Source: Raffaelea ambrosiae (taxonomy: Eukaryota; Ascomycota; Sordariomycetes; Ophiostomatales; Ophiostomataceae). Taken from it: DNA of 64,000 bases. Of this stretch, positions 22,426 to 33,382 are shown one piece after another (position 1 is the first letter of the stretch; each line of letters opens with the position of its first letter). Both the position numbers and the translations under genes were made by a program. The notes beneath the pieces are model-generated. The model made no database searches, had not been told where the DNA came from, and saw only the letters and a list, made by a program, of their open reading frames with translations. The stretch lies in the NCBI GenBank assembly GCA_002778195.1, contig PCDI01000019.1:310001-374000 (forward strand). Direction: 5' to 3'.

Positions 22426-23207
22426 ATGTCCAAGAACGTCGTCTTCGACGTCGTCGGCACCCTCGTGGGCCACGAATATCTCTTTGAGGCCATCGAGAAA
22501 CGCCTCGGCGCCGACAAGCTCCATGCCCACAACATCAACGGCAAGCTGCTGGGTGCCTGCTGGATCGAGACCGCCGAGCGCGAGTACACCTATCTGAGCC
22601 TGTCGGGCCGGTACGCGCCGTTCTACGTCATATTTGCCGAGCTCTTCTACCGCATGCTCACCTACGCCGGCATCGAGGACCCCCACAGCTTCGCCACGCC
22701 CGACGACGTCGCCTATCTTGTCGACGCCTACCGCTCGCTGGCCCTCCGTCCGGGCGCCGCCGAGTGCATCCAGAAGCTCCAGGACGCCGGATTCACCGTC
22801 TGGTATTTTACCGCCGCCGACCTCAACCGCGTCAACGGCTATTTTGCCAAGGCCGGCATCACCCTGCCCGCCGAGAGCCTGGTGTCGTGCGACTCCAACG
22901 GCGTGGCCAAGCCGCAGCCAGAGGCGTACCAGCCGCTGCTCAAGAAGCTGTCGGCCGAAGGTGGGAAGCCGTGGTTTGCGGCGGCGCACATGTGGGATGT
23001 GTCGGCGGCGAGGACAACTGGGTGGGTGCTTTCCCTTCCAGTTCAGCAACTAAGTCAACCTAAACCAATGCTAATGAACCTAGCTTCCGCGGAGCGTACT
23101 GCTCGATTCTTGAGTTGGAGCCGCTGCACCAGATCTTTGGCGATATGGACGTTGTAGCAGACACGTTGCCGGCGATGGCCGACAAGATCATTGCAGCGAC
23201 CGAGTGA
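22426..23207 (+). CDS. HAD-superfamily hydrolase, L-2-haloacid dehalogenase-like
   Basis: Two exons (22426-23021 and 23084-23207) over a 62-nt intron give 720 nt, 239 aa. Motif I is VVFDVVGTL with the nucleophile Asp8, motif II is the YFTAAD region, the motif III Lys is in GVAKPQPEAY, and WDVSAARTTGFRGAY (re-formed across the intron) supplies the last loop. The order and spacing fit the haloacid dehalogenase group, which hydrolyses 2-haloacids through an aspartyl ester; fungal members often have unknown substrates. Val replaces the Tyr that bacterial L-2-haloacid dehalogenases carry in the DxYGT motif, so dehalogenation is not assured. No signal peptide; likely cytosolic. Confidence 0.9.
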
Positions 23208-23688
23208 GGGCGGCCGAACGAAACAGGGCAAGAAAACAAAAAGCCTGTCAGTCTGTTCGTAGAACTCCACCACGTAGACATAGCTATATCTAGGCACTGA
23301 GACTCTTGTCAACCCACGATGATTCTCGTGGCAGCTGTACCTACCGGGCCGGTGCCAAGAATGAGCCAAACCAATATCAGAGGCCGATTGTCGGGCCAGG
23401 TGAATACCAAGAGACCAGTGAAGACCAGTGGTGGCCAGGGGTGACCAGTGGAAGCCAGGCCGTTAAAGTGGACATAAACTAGGTTCCGTGTTTAGGCCGT
23501 GAGTCCGCGGGCGTCGCAATCAGTTGCCCGGGTGGCCCCAAAGATTTGCTGCCCGTACGAATGAGAGCTGCACTGTTCTCGTTTACACAACAGTTGCGAC
23601 CACGGGAAGGTATCCAGTGTCAAAAGCAAAAGAATTTGGGGAAACAGAAGACACGAATTTGGAATTCTACCCCCTCGGATCCTTCATC
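23208..23688. other. Spacer: HAD 3' flank and DAO-type gene promoter
   Basis: A 481-bp region with degenerate copies of GACCAGTG at 23409-23446. The frame of the next gene is open for 55 codons above its ATG, but contains no earlier in-frame ATG. Confidence 0.4.
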
Positions 23689-25326
23689 ATGCCGCCTGCC
23701 AAATTGCCCGTGGACAACTCCACCACGTCCTTCTGGCGGTCCAACCCGCTTCCGCTTGATAACCACCGCAGCACGCCCGAGCTGCCTGCCGAAGTCGACA
23801 TTGCCATCATTGGCGCCGGCTATGCTGGTGCATCGACTGTGTACCACATTTTGAAGGCGTTTGAGGAGCGCAAGGAGCCGCTGCCTTCGATCGTCATCCT
23901 CGAAGCCAGACAGGCCTGCTCTGGCGCTACGGGGCGCAATGGTAGGGCAGCACTCCTCCTCTCGCGGGAACAGATCTTCCAAGATCTTCTCTCACGCATG
24001 CAATGGAGACTGTGCATAGACAGAGACTGCATCGACAATGGAGCAAGACTGACACGTTCGACCCAGGCGGCCACCTGAAGCCGGACCCGTACGTCCGAGC
24101 GACCAACCTGGCCAAGGTGTACGGTACCAAGGCCGCCTACGAGGCCGCGGCCTTTGAGGCCGCACACCTCCCGGCCGTGGCCAAGACCATCGAGGAGGAG
24201 CAGATCGACTGCGACTTTGTGCGCACGCGCTGCTGCGACGTCATGCTGGGCAAGGACGACTTTGAGAGCTTCCTGGCCAGCGTGGAGGCGCTCAAGAAGC
24301 AGAACCTGTCCTTTGTGCAGGACGTGTACATCGCCAAGGGAGCCGAGGCGGAACAGGTGAGAACAGCCACCACTGGTTCTGGACGTTCACTATTGACACA
24401 CGCCACTCCCAGCTCTCCGGCGTCAAAGACGCCAAGGGCTGCTTCACGTACACCACCGGCGCCCTCTGGCCCTACAAGCTGATCCACGGCCTCCTGCGCA
24501 AGGCCGTCGACGCCGGCGTCAATCTGCAGACCAACACGCCCGTCACGGCGACAGCCACCGCGGACGACGGAAAGATCACCATTACGACGTCGCGCGGCAC
24601 CGTCCGTGCCGGCAAGGTCGTCTATGCCACCAACGGCTACACCTCGTCCGTGCTGCCCGAGTTTGTCGACCGCATCGTGCCGGTGCGCGGCATCTGCAGC
24701 CACATTGCCATACCGCCGACCAAGACCGGCAAGAGGGCGCCCCATCTGCCGCACTCGTACATGATCCGCCGCTCCGCCACCGTCTACGAGTACCTCATTT
24801 CGCGCCTGGATGGCTCCATTGTCGTCGGCGGTGGCCGTAACATGTACTACGACGATCTCGAGACATGGTACAACAACGTCAACGACAACCAGCTGATCGA
24901 CAAGGCAAAATCCTACTTTGACGGCTACATGCAGCGGACGTTTCACGGGTGGGAAGACAGTGGTGCCGAGACCACCAAAGTCTGGACAGGCAGTGCGTGA
25001 TCCCCTTTTCTGTTGCCCACTCTCGTTCTTTTGTGTCTTTGCTTCTTGGGCTTACACATGCAGTTATGGGCTATTCCACGGACAACATGCCCCATGTCGG
25101 CGCCGTGCCCGGACGCACCAACCAATACATCGTGGCTGGCTTCACAGGCCACGGCATGCCGCAGGTGTTCCTGTCTGCCAAGGGCGTGGCCTCCATGGTT
25201 GCCAATGGGACACCCGTTGAGAAAACCGGCGTGCCGCTTCTCTACCAGACCTCACAAGCCCGGCTCGACAACAAGAAAAACGCCATCTTGGACACATACC
25301 ATGCCATCGTGTCCAGCAAGATTTGA
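23689..25326 (+). CDS. FAD-dependent oxidoreductase, DAO family
   Basis: Four exons (23689-23941, 24067-24356, 24413-24992, 25064-25326) join to 1386 nt, 461 aa. The dinucleotide-binding motif IIGAGYAG has its glycines at 42, 44 and 47. The ARQACSGATGRNGGHLKP segment is re-formed across intron 1, and the C-terminal FAD motif reads GYSTDNMPHVGAVPG, then GFTGHGMP. These are hallmarks of D-amino-acid-oxidase-fold flavoenzymes that oxidise amines or N-methyl amino acids, reducing oxygen to peroxide. The third intron uses a GTGCGT donor, which restores the Ile of WTGIMGY; a GC donor five bases upstream would break the frame. No signal peptide. The substrate is unknown. The gene is tail to tail with the PCMH-type oxidase, only 152 bp between stops. 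Confidence 0.92.
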
Positions 25327-25478
25327 CCAAGGAGCTGTAATGCTGGAGTAGCACACAACTAGTTGCTTCTGGAGAATTTCTTCACAACGAGCATATGCTT
25401 GGATAATTCTGTGTAGTCTCCGAATAGATAGAATGTAATTACACAGTTTCCGTTTGCCTCCTCAACGAATCCCATTCT

Positions 25479-27041
25479 TCACGATAGCCGTGGCACAGCA
25501 TGCCTGAACACGGTCTCCGGGTCATACTTGCGCTTCAACGCAATCAGCGTCTCGTAGTGCTTCCCATATAGTGAGCAATAATCCGGCTTGTCGCTCTCTG
25601 GCATGGCGACGTAACCTTCCCCCAGGATGTTGTCTGGTTCAGTAGACCGGAGCTCGGCCAAACCCTCCCTAGCCCATTCAACAGTCTTCGAGGCCACTTC
25701 CTCATCATCTGCAATGGCCATAAACTGTACAATGACGTGGTCACCCCGGAGAGGAAACACCGAGTCTGTTACAGTTTCCTCATTAGCGCGAGTGGTCCGA
25801 AAGTTGGGCAGGAGGATGGCCGCCCTGTTGCTCGGACGGCTGCCAGAATATTTGGCCAGCACGGCTGCCGTTTGTGTTGTCAGGCGTCTGGCACTAAGCG
25901 AGTAGATGCCGCCCAACACGCCACTGGGCACCATTTTTTCATTGGCTTCGACAAACGCTGTGGCAGACATGGATTGGAGCCGTGGCAGCAGTTTCTGCGG
26001 GCCCATAGGCAGCACCGCGTTGACAGCCACGATTTTAGCAAACCACTCAGCTGCCTCGTTCTCGTCGTTTACAGAAACGGTCCAAGCCATAGCCATGCCC
26101 GCCACCGGTCCAACATGAGGAGGCAGCACAAGGCAAGGCTGGAGATACAGCTGTGCTGGAAGAGCACCCTCGTCATGCCAACCCTGGAAAGTGGCAGCAA
26201 GGTTCTTCCAAGACTGAGCCAAGTCCCCGGGAGCATAAAGCACGGTGCCCGAGAGCATCTGATCATCGTGTCAGTAGACTGCTTCCACATACTCATAAAC
26301 AGATAGAGGAAAAGTGCCTACGCCATGAAATGGATACACATTCACGGTGAGCTCGACAATCACACCAAAGGCACCGCCGCCTCCACGCAGACCGGCCAAG
26401 AGCTCATGGCCGTTGTCGATGATGACCAATTCGCCTTTTCCGTTGACGAGCTTGGCGCCGACGATCTGATCAACTCCGAGGCCATACATGCCTGAGAAAG
26501 GACCATAGCCTCCGAGTGTGGCCCAGGTAGCATACCCAACACCGCCAGAATGACCCCTGTGATGTGTAAGCAAACAAACGACCACGGACTGATAGCGTGA
26601 GAAGTATTTTTTTTTTTCAGTTAACACTTACACTGGGGTCATCACACCCTCTCCCTCCAATGCCCTCACCAAGTCCCGCTGAAGCACACCACCGCCAACA
26701 TGGGCAATGGACTTTGCTTTGTCCACGGTGATACTGGCAAGGCGCTTGACATCAATTGTCAAAGCCCCGTCAACTTGGGAGTCACCAAGTGACCCGCAGC
26801 CACCTCCACGCACGACAAGATCAATGCTGTGCGTGCGAGCTGCACGCACGAGGATTTGCACGTCGGCCACAGTCTCAGGGCAAGCGATGGCCAGAGGGGT
26901 CGAATGGGGTCGACTGATAAAACCGAGGCGAGCTTCGTCGAATTCAGCATTGTCTTCGGGAGTGAGCAGCGGAATTGCAGGGTGTTTCTGACGCAAATAT
27001 TGCAGAAGAGTTTCACCGGCATGGGAAGAATTGGGAGGCAT
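25479..27041 (-). CDS. FAD-linked oxidase (PCMH/BBE type) lacking covalent-flavin residues
   Basis: Three exons on the minus strand (27041-26632, 26556-26322, 26258-25479) give 1425 nt, 474 aa. The FAD_binding_4 domain shows PETVADVQILVRAAR and TIDVKRLASI, followed by VGHSGGVGYATWATLGGYG and a C-terminal berberine-bridge-like segment ending in LKRKYDPETVFRH. In most BBE-like enzymes a His in an RSGGHS motif and a Cys in a CPTVG motif bind FAD covalently. Here the first site reads RGGGCGS (Cys82 in the His position) and the second reads TPVGHSGG, with Thr in the Cys position. FAD is probably bound non-covalently. No signal peptide is seen, unlike many secreted relatives. The substrate is unknown. 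Confidence 0.9.
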
Positions 27042-29244
27042 GATTTCGGATTGTTGCAGTGTATACCTTTCAAGAGAGAAAGATCATTGAGAGGCTTCTC
27101 TTCAAATTGCGTTTTTGTTCAAGTCCACCCGAACTTTTCCACCGACTTATACAAGGAGCCAAGTACGCTCGGGCTGGCTTGTTCAACCGACGAGCCATGG
27201 GAGCTTCCATAAGGATCGCGTGAATTTGTCTCTCCAAACAACACCAATTTGCCTCCAAATGCAAGCGTCGAGTTCACGACACATTCGATATGCGCCATTG
27301 GCTTGGCTTCGGACCAACAGATGCAAGTGGCTTACTCTTGGCAGTCGGACTGGCTGTCTGTCCGGTTCCAAAGTGGTCTGCTCTCCATGATTGTCAGACG
27401 GGCTCCGAAGGAAGTGCGAGGTGGCATGTTGTATGGCTTTGAGATCAGTTGTGCTCCTTGTGCTCGAATTGCCATCATCGCCCTGTAAGGAGGACCTGAG
27501 ACTGTCCGATGACTTTGCGGCTAAGAAGCTCGTCAGTCAGAACAGCTGTAATTGGCCGCCACATGATTAACTCCACAGTGGCTCTGCCACACAACACTTG
27601 CCCGGTCCGTTCCCTCTAATTTGCCCACTAACTAATAGTCAATTCGCGAAGGAAGGCACGACTCGCGGCAGAGCCCCTCCTCAGCTCCTGCCCCCCTCCA
27701 ATTGTCTCGTTAGCGAATGAGAGCACGCATTTATTTCAAAGGAAAGAGCGATGGGAGGGGGAATAGGGCTCATAAAAAAAATAAGGCCAGAGAATCAGGA
27801 AGGCGCATCCACGGACCAGCAGCATCTATTGTGCATCTTCACGACGCACGGCCGCTTTTTTAAATTTGTGCCTCATTCATTTCTATTTTTGCCAAGCGGA
27901 CACATCGCGTTCCCGGCTTTTTCTCACAAAACTCACTTTGCCGTGTCTCCCCTCCTCCCGCCGTGCCCGCCTGACGCGCCAGCGCAAAAACGACTCTCCC
28001 AACGTCATCAGAGCAAGAAACGTGTGGGGCTCGACAGCTCCGATAATGATAGTGAGTGGTGGGTAGTCAAGCAAATAGCGCCAACCGCCATCCAACAGTA
28101 TTGCGTCTGCAGAGTGCATACTGTTGCTGTCAGCCCTCTTCCACACCCTCTCACTATCTCCTTCGATCGGACCCTGACAACTGTGTTCGCTCCTCGCTTC
28201 TGAAGATTCGCCATCCCTCTGCCGACTGCCTGCTGGGCTGCGCTGCGCTGCGACGTTCTAACCCCTGCCAACCATTCTTTGACAGCTGCATCCATTGAGA
28301 AGAGACAGCCTTCCGCGTCGTGTCTTGGCCAAGAGCCGCAAGTCGGCTGCAACCTGCATCTCCGGCGCCACAGTATGTCAAGCTCTGTCACAATCATCAA
28401 CGGCCTGCCTTGGTTCCCTTAATACTGCCCACTATGCGATGTCTTTTGTGCGCAAATTAACTACTTACGGAAGACGTTTTCGGACGGATCGTGCTAATCA
28501 TATTCCGCGCCAGACTTATTCCAGGCTTTGGGCCTCGGCCGCAATCCCACCAGTCCGGACTTCTCTTCCTCTCTTTCCCGCATCCTCGACCACGCCCTCG
28601 CTCGACCTCTGCCCTCCAGACGGAAGCCCAGACGGAAGCCCGGCGTGGCCCGGGAGGCGCAATTTATACGCGACACATCCATTACCATTGCGGACGGGCT
28701 GACTTCTCGCTGCCTGTCTATCTGCAGAAGTAACGGCAAGGAACCGAGCCTTGTGCGTGCTGTACTCTAGGAAAAGCCCTCTAAACGGGGAGGAGATCTA
28801 TATCAGGATTCTATATCAGGAATTTCCCGGTCCTGCTCGGAAGATTGCGTCGATCCCGTGCTACTGATCCTGGGCCCCGCACCTGTGTCGGCCTCTCGTC
28901 GACTCTATGCAGACGGCGCTTTAGCATGAATTGCAGTCCCGCCTGCTTCTGAACGGCCTCTCCCGTCCAATCTACCCGGCACAGAGATCTGCGGCAACAC
29001 ACGCCATCAGCCATCCAGGCCACTATACCCTTGCAAGCCCCGTCCGGGTTCTTCGCAGGCGCTAAGCCCGGCATCTAAACGAGTTCTGTCGGCAGGCCAC
29101 CACTCCACATCACCAGGGTAGACACCGCGGAATCTGGGGGAACAGCGGAGGGGGGCCACTATCAACGGACTCGAGGGCCGCAGCGGCCAAAGGCACACGA
29201 CCCAGCAGGTGCTGCCCGTTGCGAGGGGGGCTCAAACAGGCACC
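27042..29244. other. 2.2-kb spacer: divergent promoters and long leader
   Basis: This lies between the start of the FAD oxidase gene (minus) and the start of the cNMP/F-box gene (plus). It is GC-rich and C/T-rich on the + strand from about 28200 to 29200, with many short open frames and upstream ATGs, suggesting a long 5' leader for the F-box gene. I found no exon chain with family content. Confidence 0.4.
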
Positions 29245-32200
29245 ATGCGGCGGTCGCGCGGCCATTCCCCTACCTCGCCTTACCGGGCCCTGGCACATCA
29301 TTATGCCGCCCTCGGCCAGCATCCGCCGGAATCCGCTTCCTCTCTGATCCGCTCCTTCAATGTCGAGACAAATCCGACCCGGCCCATGCGGCCCAGCCCG
29401 CTGACGGCGTCCACCATCCCCGACATGCCCCTCGACCTGGTCGACCGAATACGCTCTTTTCCTTTGTTTATGTCCGCCCCAGACGACTTTCTTGCAGCCA
29501 TTGGAAAACACCTCCGTCCCCAGATCCACTCGGCACACGACCACATCCTCACCGAGGGCGACGATGCGAAGGCCATGTACTGGCTCGTGCGTGGCGTCGT
29601 CGCCGTCACCTCCCGGGATGGCGAGGCCGTCTACGCGGAGCTCAAGCCCGGGGCCTTCTTCGGCGAAATTGGCGTTCTCATGGACGTCCCGCGCACTGCC
29701 ACCATTGTTGCGCGCACCAAATGTCTCCTGGTGGTGCTCAAAAAAGAAGACCTCCACGAGGAGCTGCCCCGGTATCCTGACATGGAAAAGGCCATCCGGC
29801 AAGAAGCCCAGGAGCGACTCAACATCCTGAAGAAGAAGCAGCAGGAGCGACGGGCCGGCGGAGCCGCACACAGCGACAAGAACGGGTCCAAGGCCCGCGA
29901 AGCCGCACCTGGCCAGGTGTCCACGGGCGAGATGGGCGTCATATCCGACGGCAGCGTGATCAACACCAAGAAGCGCAAGTCGCCGAGCCCCGGCATAATT
30001 GAGGACCCAGCTGTCGGTGGCAGCGCCCTGGGAAGCGGCTACGTGAACATTCGGCGCACGCTCAAGGAGCTGCCACTCTTCTCTGCTCTCCCTACAGATA
30101 TCCTGCACTTTCTCGGCCTCAGTGCCCAGCCAAAAACATACCTTCCGTTCACTGAAATTGTGCGCCAAGGCACGCTGGGCAACGAGATCTACTTCATTGT
30201 GAGCGGCGAGGCCGAGGTCATCCACGAAGCGTCGCCGGGTGCCCCAGGCGACTCACCACCTTCGTCCTTTGTACGTCCCCGGCTCTCGCAGGGCCAGTAC
30301 TTTGGCGAAGTTGCCAGCCTGGGCCTCTCACCAGGGCGCACAGCGACAGTGCGCTCCATCACCACGGTCGAATGTCTCATGATCAGCGGCAGAGCACTGG
30401 ACGAGCTGTGGAAACGCTGTCCGCCAGAGCTGAGACTTCAGGTGGAGGAAACAGCCCGAAAGCGGTACCACCAGCAGGATGCGGCCGGCGAACTGGGTGG
30501 GGCTCCGGGTGCAGACGTGGACATGGACGGCTCGGCAGCTGAGCATGGCCGGCCTGCGTCACCAAGCTCGACATCGCCGTCGACTCCCATCCGGAGGCAC
30601 TCCGTACCTCACGTCACATTTACTACGCCATCCAAGCCCTCCTCGCCCACCAAAGACGAGCCAACGACAAGAGGCCCTAGTGATCCTGACCCATTTCTCA
30701 GTGTAGACATGGAGAACATACGGAACCGCCGCAGGAACTCGCTGGCTCCTCCCAATCCTCAGCAAGATTCCGCGTCTGCCCAGTCGCTTCCTACGCTCAA
30801 CGGAGTCGCTACGCAATCCGGCGAAACCGGTGGCAGCCCGTTGAAACTCTTCACTTTCCCGCCACCCTCGTCTCCGACACTCAGCAGCCGGCCATCGCCA
30901 TCCGGAGGCAATAAGGGGAAGGCTGCAGAAAGCCAAGTGAATGGCGATGGCCATGACGTCGAGCAGAGGAAAGATGCTGTTGAATTTACGAGCCCGTTCA
31001 AAAAAGCCAGGAGAACCGAGCGGGGCTCCCAACCGGAAGTCACCGACACGCTGTCAGCCATGTCCATTCAATTGCACCCATCTGATGCGGTTCTGGCCGC
31101 CATGTTTCAGCACCTCGACATTGCCGAGCTGATTCGCCTCCGTCTTGTCTGCAAGAATTGGAAGCGCGTTCTTACCACATCCTCGCAACTCTGCACATAC
31201 GTAGACCTCAGCCCTTTCAATCGCGCTGTCAACGACTGGTCTCTGGCCAATGTGATTGCGCCGTTCATCGGCATGCGCGCGGTCGAGATCGATATCAGCA
31301 ATTGCTTCAACATCACCGACGAGGGCTTCCAGGTGCTTTGGCAGCTGTGTGGCAAGAACGTCAAGATATGGCGCATGAAGTCCCTCTGGCATGTCTCTGC
31401 CAACCAGATTCTAGACATGAGCGAGAATGCGAAGCGGCTCGAAGAGGTGGACTGGAGCAACTGCCGCATCATCGGCGACAATCTCCTAGCACGCGTTGTA
31501 GGCTGGATTGTGCCACCGGCATCCCCGGTGGCAACGGGGAAAACGATTGCGATTGGCAACTCGAATATCCGGAACCGGACCAAACAGCAGCAGCAAGAGG
31601 AGAAGCCTGGTCCTGCGCCTGGTACGGTAATCGGCTGTCCCAACTTGAAGATAATGGACTTGTCGTATTGCAAGCACGTCACCGACCGGTCCATGGTCCA
31701 CCTGGCCGCACATGCATCGAACCGGCTCCAATCGCTGTCGTTGACACGCTGCACATCCATCACCGATGCGGGCTTCCAGTCCTGGGCGCCGTATCGGTTC
31801 AACAACCTGCGGCACCTGTGCTTGGCCGACTGCACCTATCTCTCAGACAATGCTATCGTCTCTTTGGTGAACGCGGCCAAAAACCTCACACATCTGGACC
31901 TGTCCTTTTGCTGCGCGTTGTCAGACACGGCCACGGAGGTGGTGGCGCTCGGCCTGCCCATGCTGCAGGAGCTGCGCCTGGCATTCTGTGGCAGCGCCGT
32001 CAGCGACGCGAGCCTGCGGTGTGTGGCCCTCCATCTCAACGACCTGCGCGGCCTCAGCGTGCGCGGCTGTGTCCGGGTGACCGGCGTGGGTGTGGAACAC
32101 GTCCTCGACGGGTGCGGGCGGCTCGAGTGGCTGGATGCGAGCCAGTGCAAGAACCTGACACACTGGATCACCGGGGGCGGCGTCGGTCGATGGGGCTATG

Positions 32201-32409
32201 ACGAGCGGGCGGCTCCCGGCAGCGGGCGGTATGGAGACCGTCCTATCAACACTTGGAAATCGACGGGGATAAAGGAAGGAGGTGTTGGCGGCTTTGACTC
32301 GGGATTCGGGCCTACGACCGTGCTGCCGTCAATGCGAGGTCAGCGGCGGCGAGCAAGGAAGCCCGTCAAGTTTATCATTGAAAAGGGCGCGTGTGATGGT
32401 CTACGATGA
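29245..32409 (+). CDS. Cyclic-nucleotide-binding, F-box and leucine-rich-repeat protein
   Basis: A single uninterrupted frame of 1054 aa from the ATG at 29245. Order: disordered N-terminus; cNMP-binding domain 1 (about 65-185) with cassette FFGEIGVLMDVPRTATI (Glu141, Arg150); basic coiled linker (KKKQQERR); cNMP-binding domain 2 (about 270-400) with FGEVASLGLSPGRTATV (Glu355, Arg365); long Ser/Pro-rich linker; F-box (about 607-655, LRLVCKNWKRVL); then AMN1/FBXL-type leucine-rich repeats (about 675-975) with repeated CxxITDxG-like units. The F-box predicts recruitment to Skp1-Cullin1 and the LRRs substrate choice. The cassette Glu and Arg are those that contact ribose and phosphate of cAMP in PKA regulatory subunits. 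That the ligase is nucleotide-controlled is inference. No intron is needed anywhere. Confidence 0.93.
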   Translation: MRRSRGHSPTSPYRALAHHYAALGQHPPESASSLIRSFNVETNPTRPMRPSPLTASTIPDMPLDLVDRIRSFPLFMSAPDDFLAAIGKHLRPQIHSAHDHILTEGDDAKAMYWLVRGVVAVTSRDGEAVYAELKPGAFFGEIGVLMDVPRTATIVARTKCLLVVLKKEDLHEELPRYPDMEKAIRQEAQERLNILKKKQQERRAGGAAHSDKNGSKAREAAPGQVSTGEMGVISDGSVINTKKRKSPSPGIIEDPAVGGSALGSGYVNIRRTLKELPLFSALPTDILHFLGLSAQPKTYLPFTEIVRQGTLGNEIYFIVSGEAEVIHEASPGAPGDSPPSSFVRPRLSQGQYFGEVASLGLSPGRTATVRSITTVECLMISGRALDELWKRCPPELRLQVEETARKRYHQQDAAGELGGAPGADVDMDGSAAEHGRPASPSSTSPSTPIRRHSVPHVTFTTPSKPSSPTKDEPTTRGPSDPDPFLSVDMENIRNRRRNSLAPPNPQQDSASAQSLPTLNGVATQSGETGGSPLKLFTFPPPSSPTLSSRPSPSGGNKGKAAESQVNGDGHDVEQRKDAVEFTSPFKKARRTERGSQPEVTDTLSAMSIQLHPSDAVLAAMFQHLDIAELIRLRLVCKNWKRVLTTSSQLCTYVDLSPFNRAVNDWSLANVIAPFIGMRAVEIDISNCFNITDEGFQVLWQLCGKNVKIWRMKSLWHVSANQILDMSENAKRLEEVDWSNCRIIGDNLLARVVGWIVPPASPVATGKTIAIGNSNIRNRTKQQQQEEKPGPAPGTVIGCPNLKIMDLSYCKHVTDRSMVHLAAHASNRLQSLSLTRCTSITDAGFQSWAPYRFNNLRHLCLADCTYLSDNAIVSLVNAAKNLTHLDLSFCCALSDTATEVVALGLPMLQELRLAFCGSAVSDASLRCVALHLNDLRGLSVRGCVRVTGVGVEHVLDGCGRLEWLDASQCKNLTHWITGGGVGRWGYDERAAPGSGRYGDRPINTWKSTGIKEGGVGGFDSGFGPTTVLPSMRGQRRRARKPVKFIIEKGACDGLR

Positions 32410-32414
32410 CCTGG

Positions 32415-32472
32415 TCTGGTTGGATACCCGTCTGGTTGGATACCCGTCTGGTTGGATACCCGTGGTTGGATA
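32415..32472 (+). repeat. 16-bp tandem repeat directly after the F-box gene stop
   Basis: Three perfect copies of TCTGGTTGGATACCCG and a partial fourth begin 6 bp after the stop codon, so they lie at the very start of the 3' untranslated region. Confidence 0.92.
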
Positions 32473-33375
32473 TATCATTGCCATTTATCATCAATCTTTT
32501 TTATTTTTTATTTTTTATTTTTTGCAGTTGTGGCTAATTCCAAGCGTAAACTGTGTTGATATTGGTTTGGCTGTTTCGGGGCCATGTTATTTTGGTTATC
32601 AACTTTTTATTGTTTCGTTTTGCATTTGATCTGATTCTATTTCGTTCTGTTCTCTTGCCGGGTTTTTTTTTTTTTTTTTTTTTTTTTTGGATATCAATGC
32701 AAAAGACTTTTGTTCTTACCTGCGCGAGCGGCATATGAGTTTCGGAAACTTAAAGCACCCTTTTGGCCCACATGCCACATGCACCTCACATTGATGAGCT
32801 GTTCTGGGTCGACCTATCGGATGTTTTTCTTTGCTGTTTCCGTGCCCTCTTTTAGCAGAGCATCGCGGGATAAGTATATCACCGTCGTTGGGTGATACGT
32901 CTGACAAGCATGGACATTGCGGTGCGTTTCTAAGCCTTGGAGACTGTCGTGTTATTTCGACAGGGCATCGTTCGTGACAGCTGTCATTCGCGCAATCTAA
33001 TAGGCTACCAGAGCTACCAGACTGTGTCTCTGCGATCCCTATGCTTATCAAAACTGATGGCTCCCTGTCAAGATATCCTTCCGGACCTAACTCATGGACT
33101 TAAAGGTCTGGACTTAAGAATGGAACGTTCACCGGCACCACACATGCGTGGGAAACATGGCGGCATACACAGGCACATCGTGTTTCGTGTTATTGGTGTT
33201 GTTTGCCTTGTTCATTTTCAGGCTAAACGGAAAGGGGAGCAGCAGGAACAAGGCTTCTCCAATGACCTCCAATAGCCTCGAACGGCCTGCAATAGGATGA
33301 CAAATGCCGCTCCCTCGACAGTTTTGTTGTGTGCTCGGATCGCGTGTTGCCATTCTGGCCAGCAGGCATAGTAAC

Positions 33376-33382
33376 TATAAAA
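33376..33382 (+). promoter_or_regulatory. TATA-like element of the aldo-keto reductase gene
   Basis: TATAAAA lies 135-141 bp upstream of the ATG at 33517, a spacing compatible with a TATA box and short 5' leader. No transcript start is known. Confidence 0.4.

Noticed and set aside
24987..24993. GC-AG intron donor in the DAO-type gene (CAG|GCAGTG)
   Set aside because: The GTGCGT donor five bases downstream gives the correct phase and restores the conserved WTGIMGY.
18318..27041. Classical secondary-metabolite gene cluster
   Set aside because: No polyketide synthase, NRPS, terpene cyclase, DMAT synthase or P450 gene is present; only a regulator and tailoring-like enzymes.
28008..28702. Overlapping frames of 130-135 codons upstream of the cNMP/F-box gene
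   Set aside because: They have no motifs, overlap on both strands and lie in the C/T-rich probable leader.
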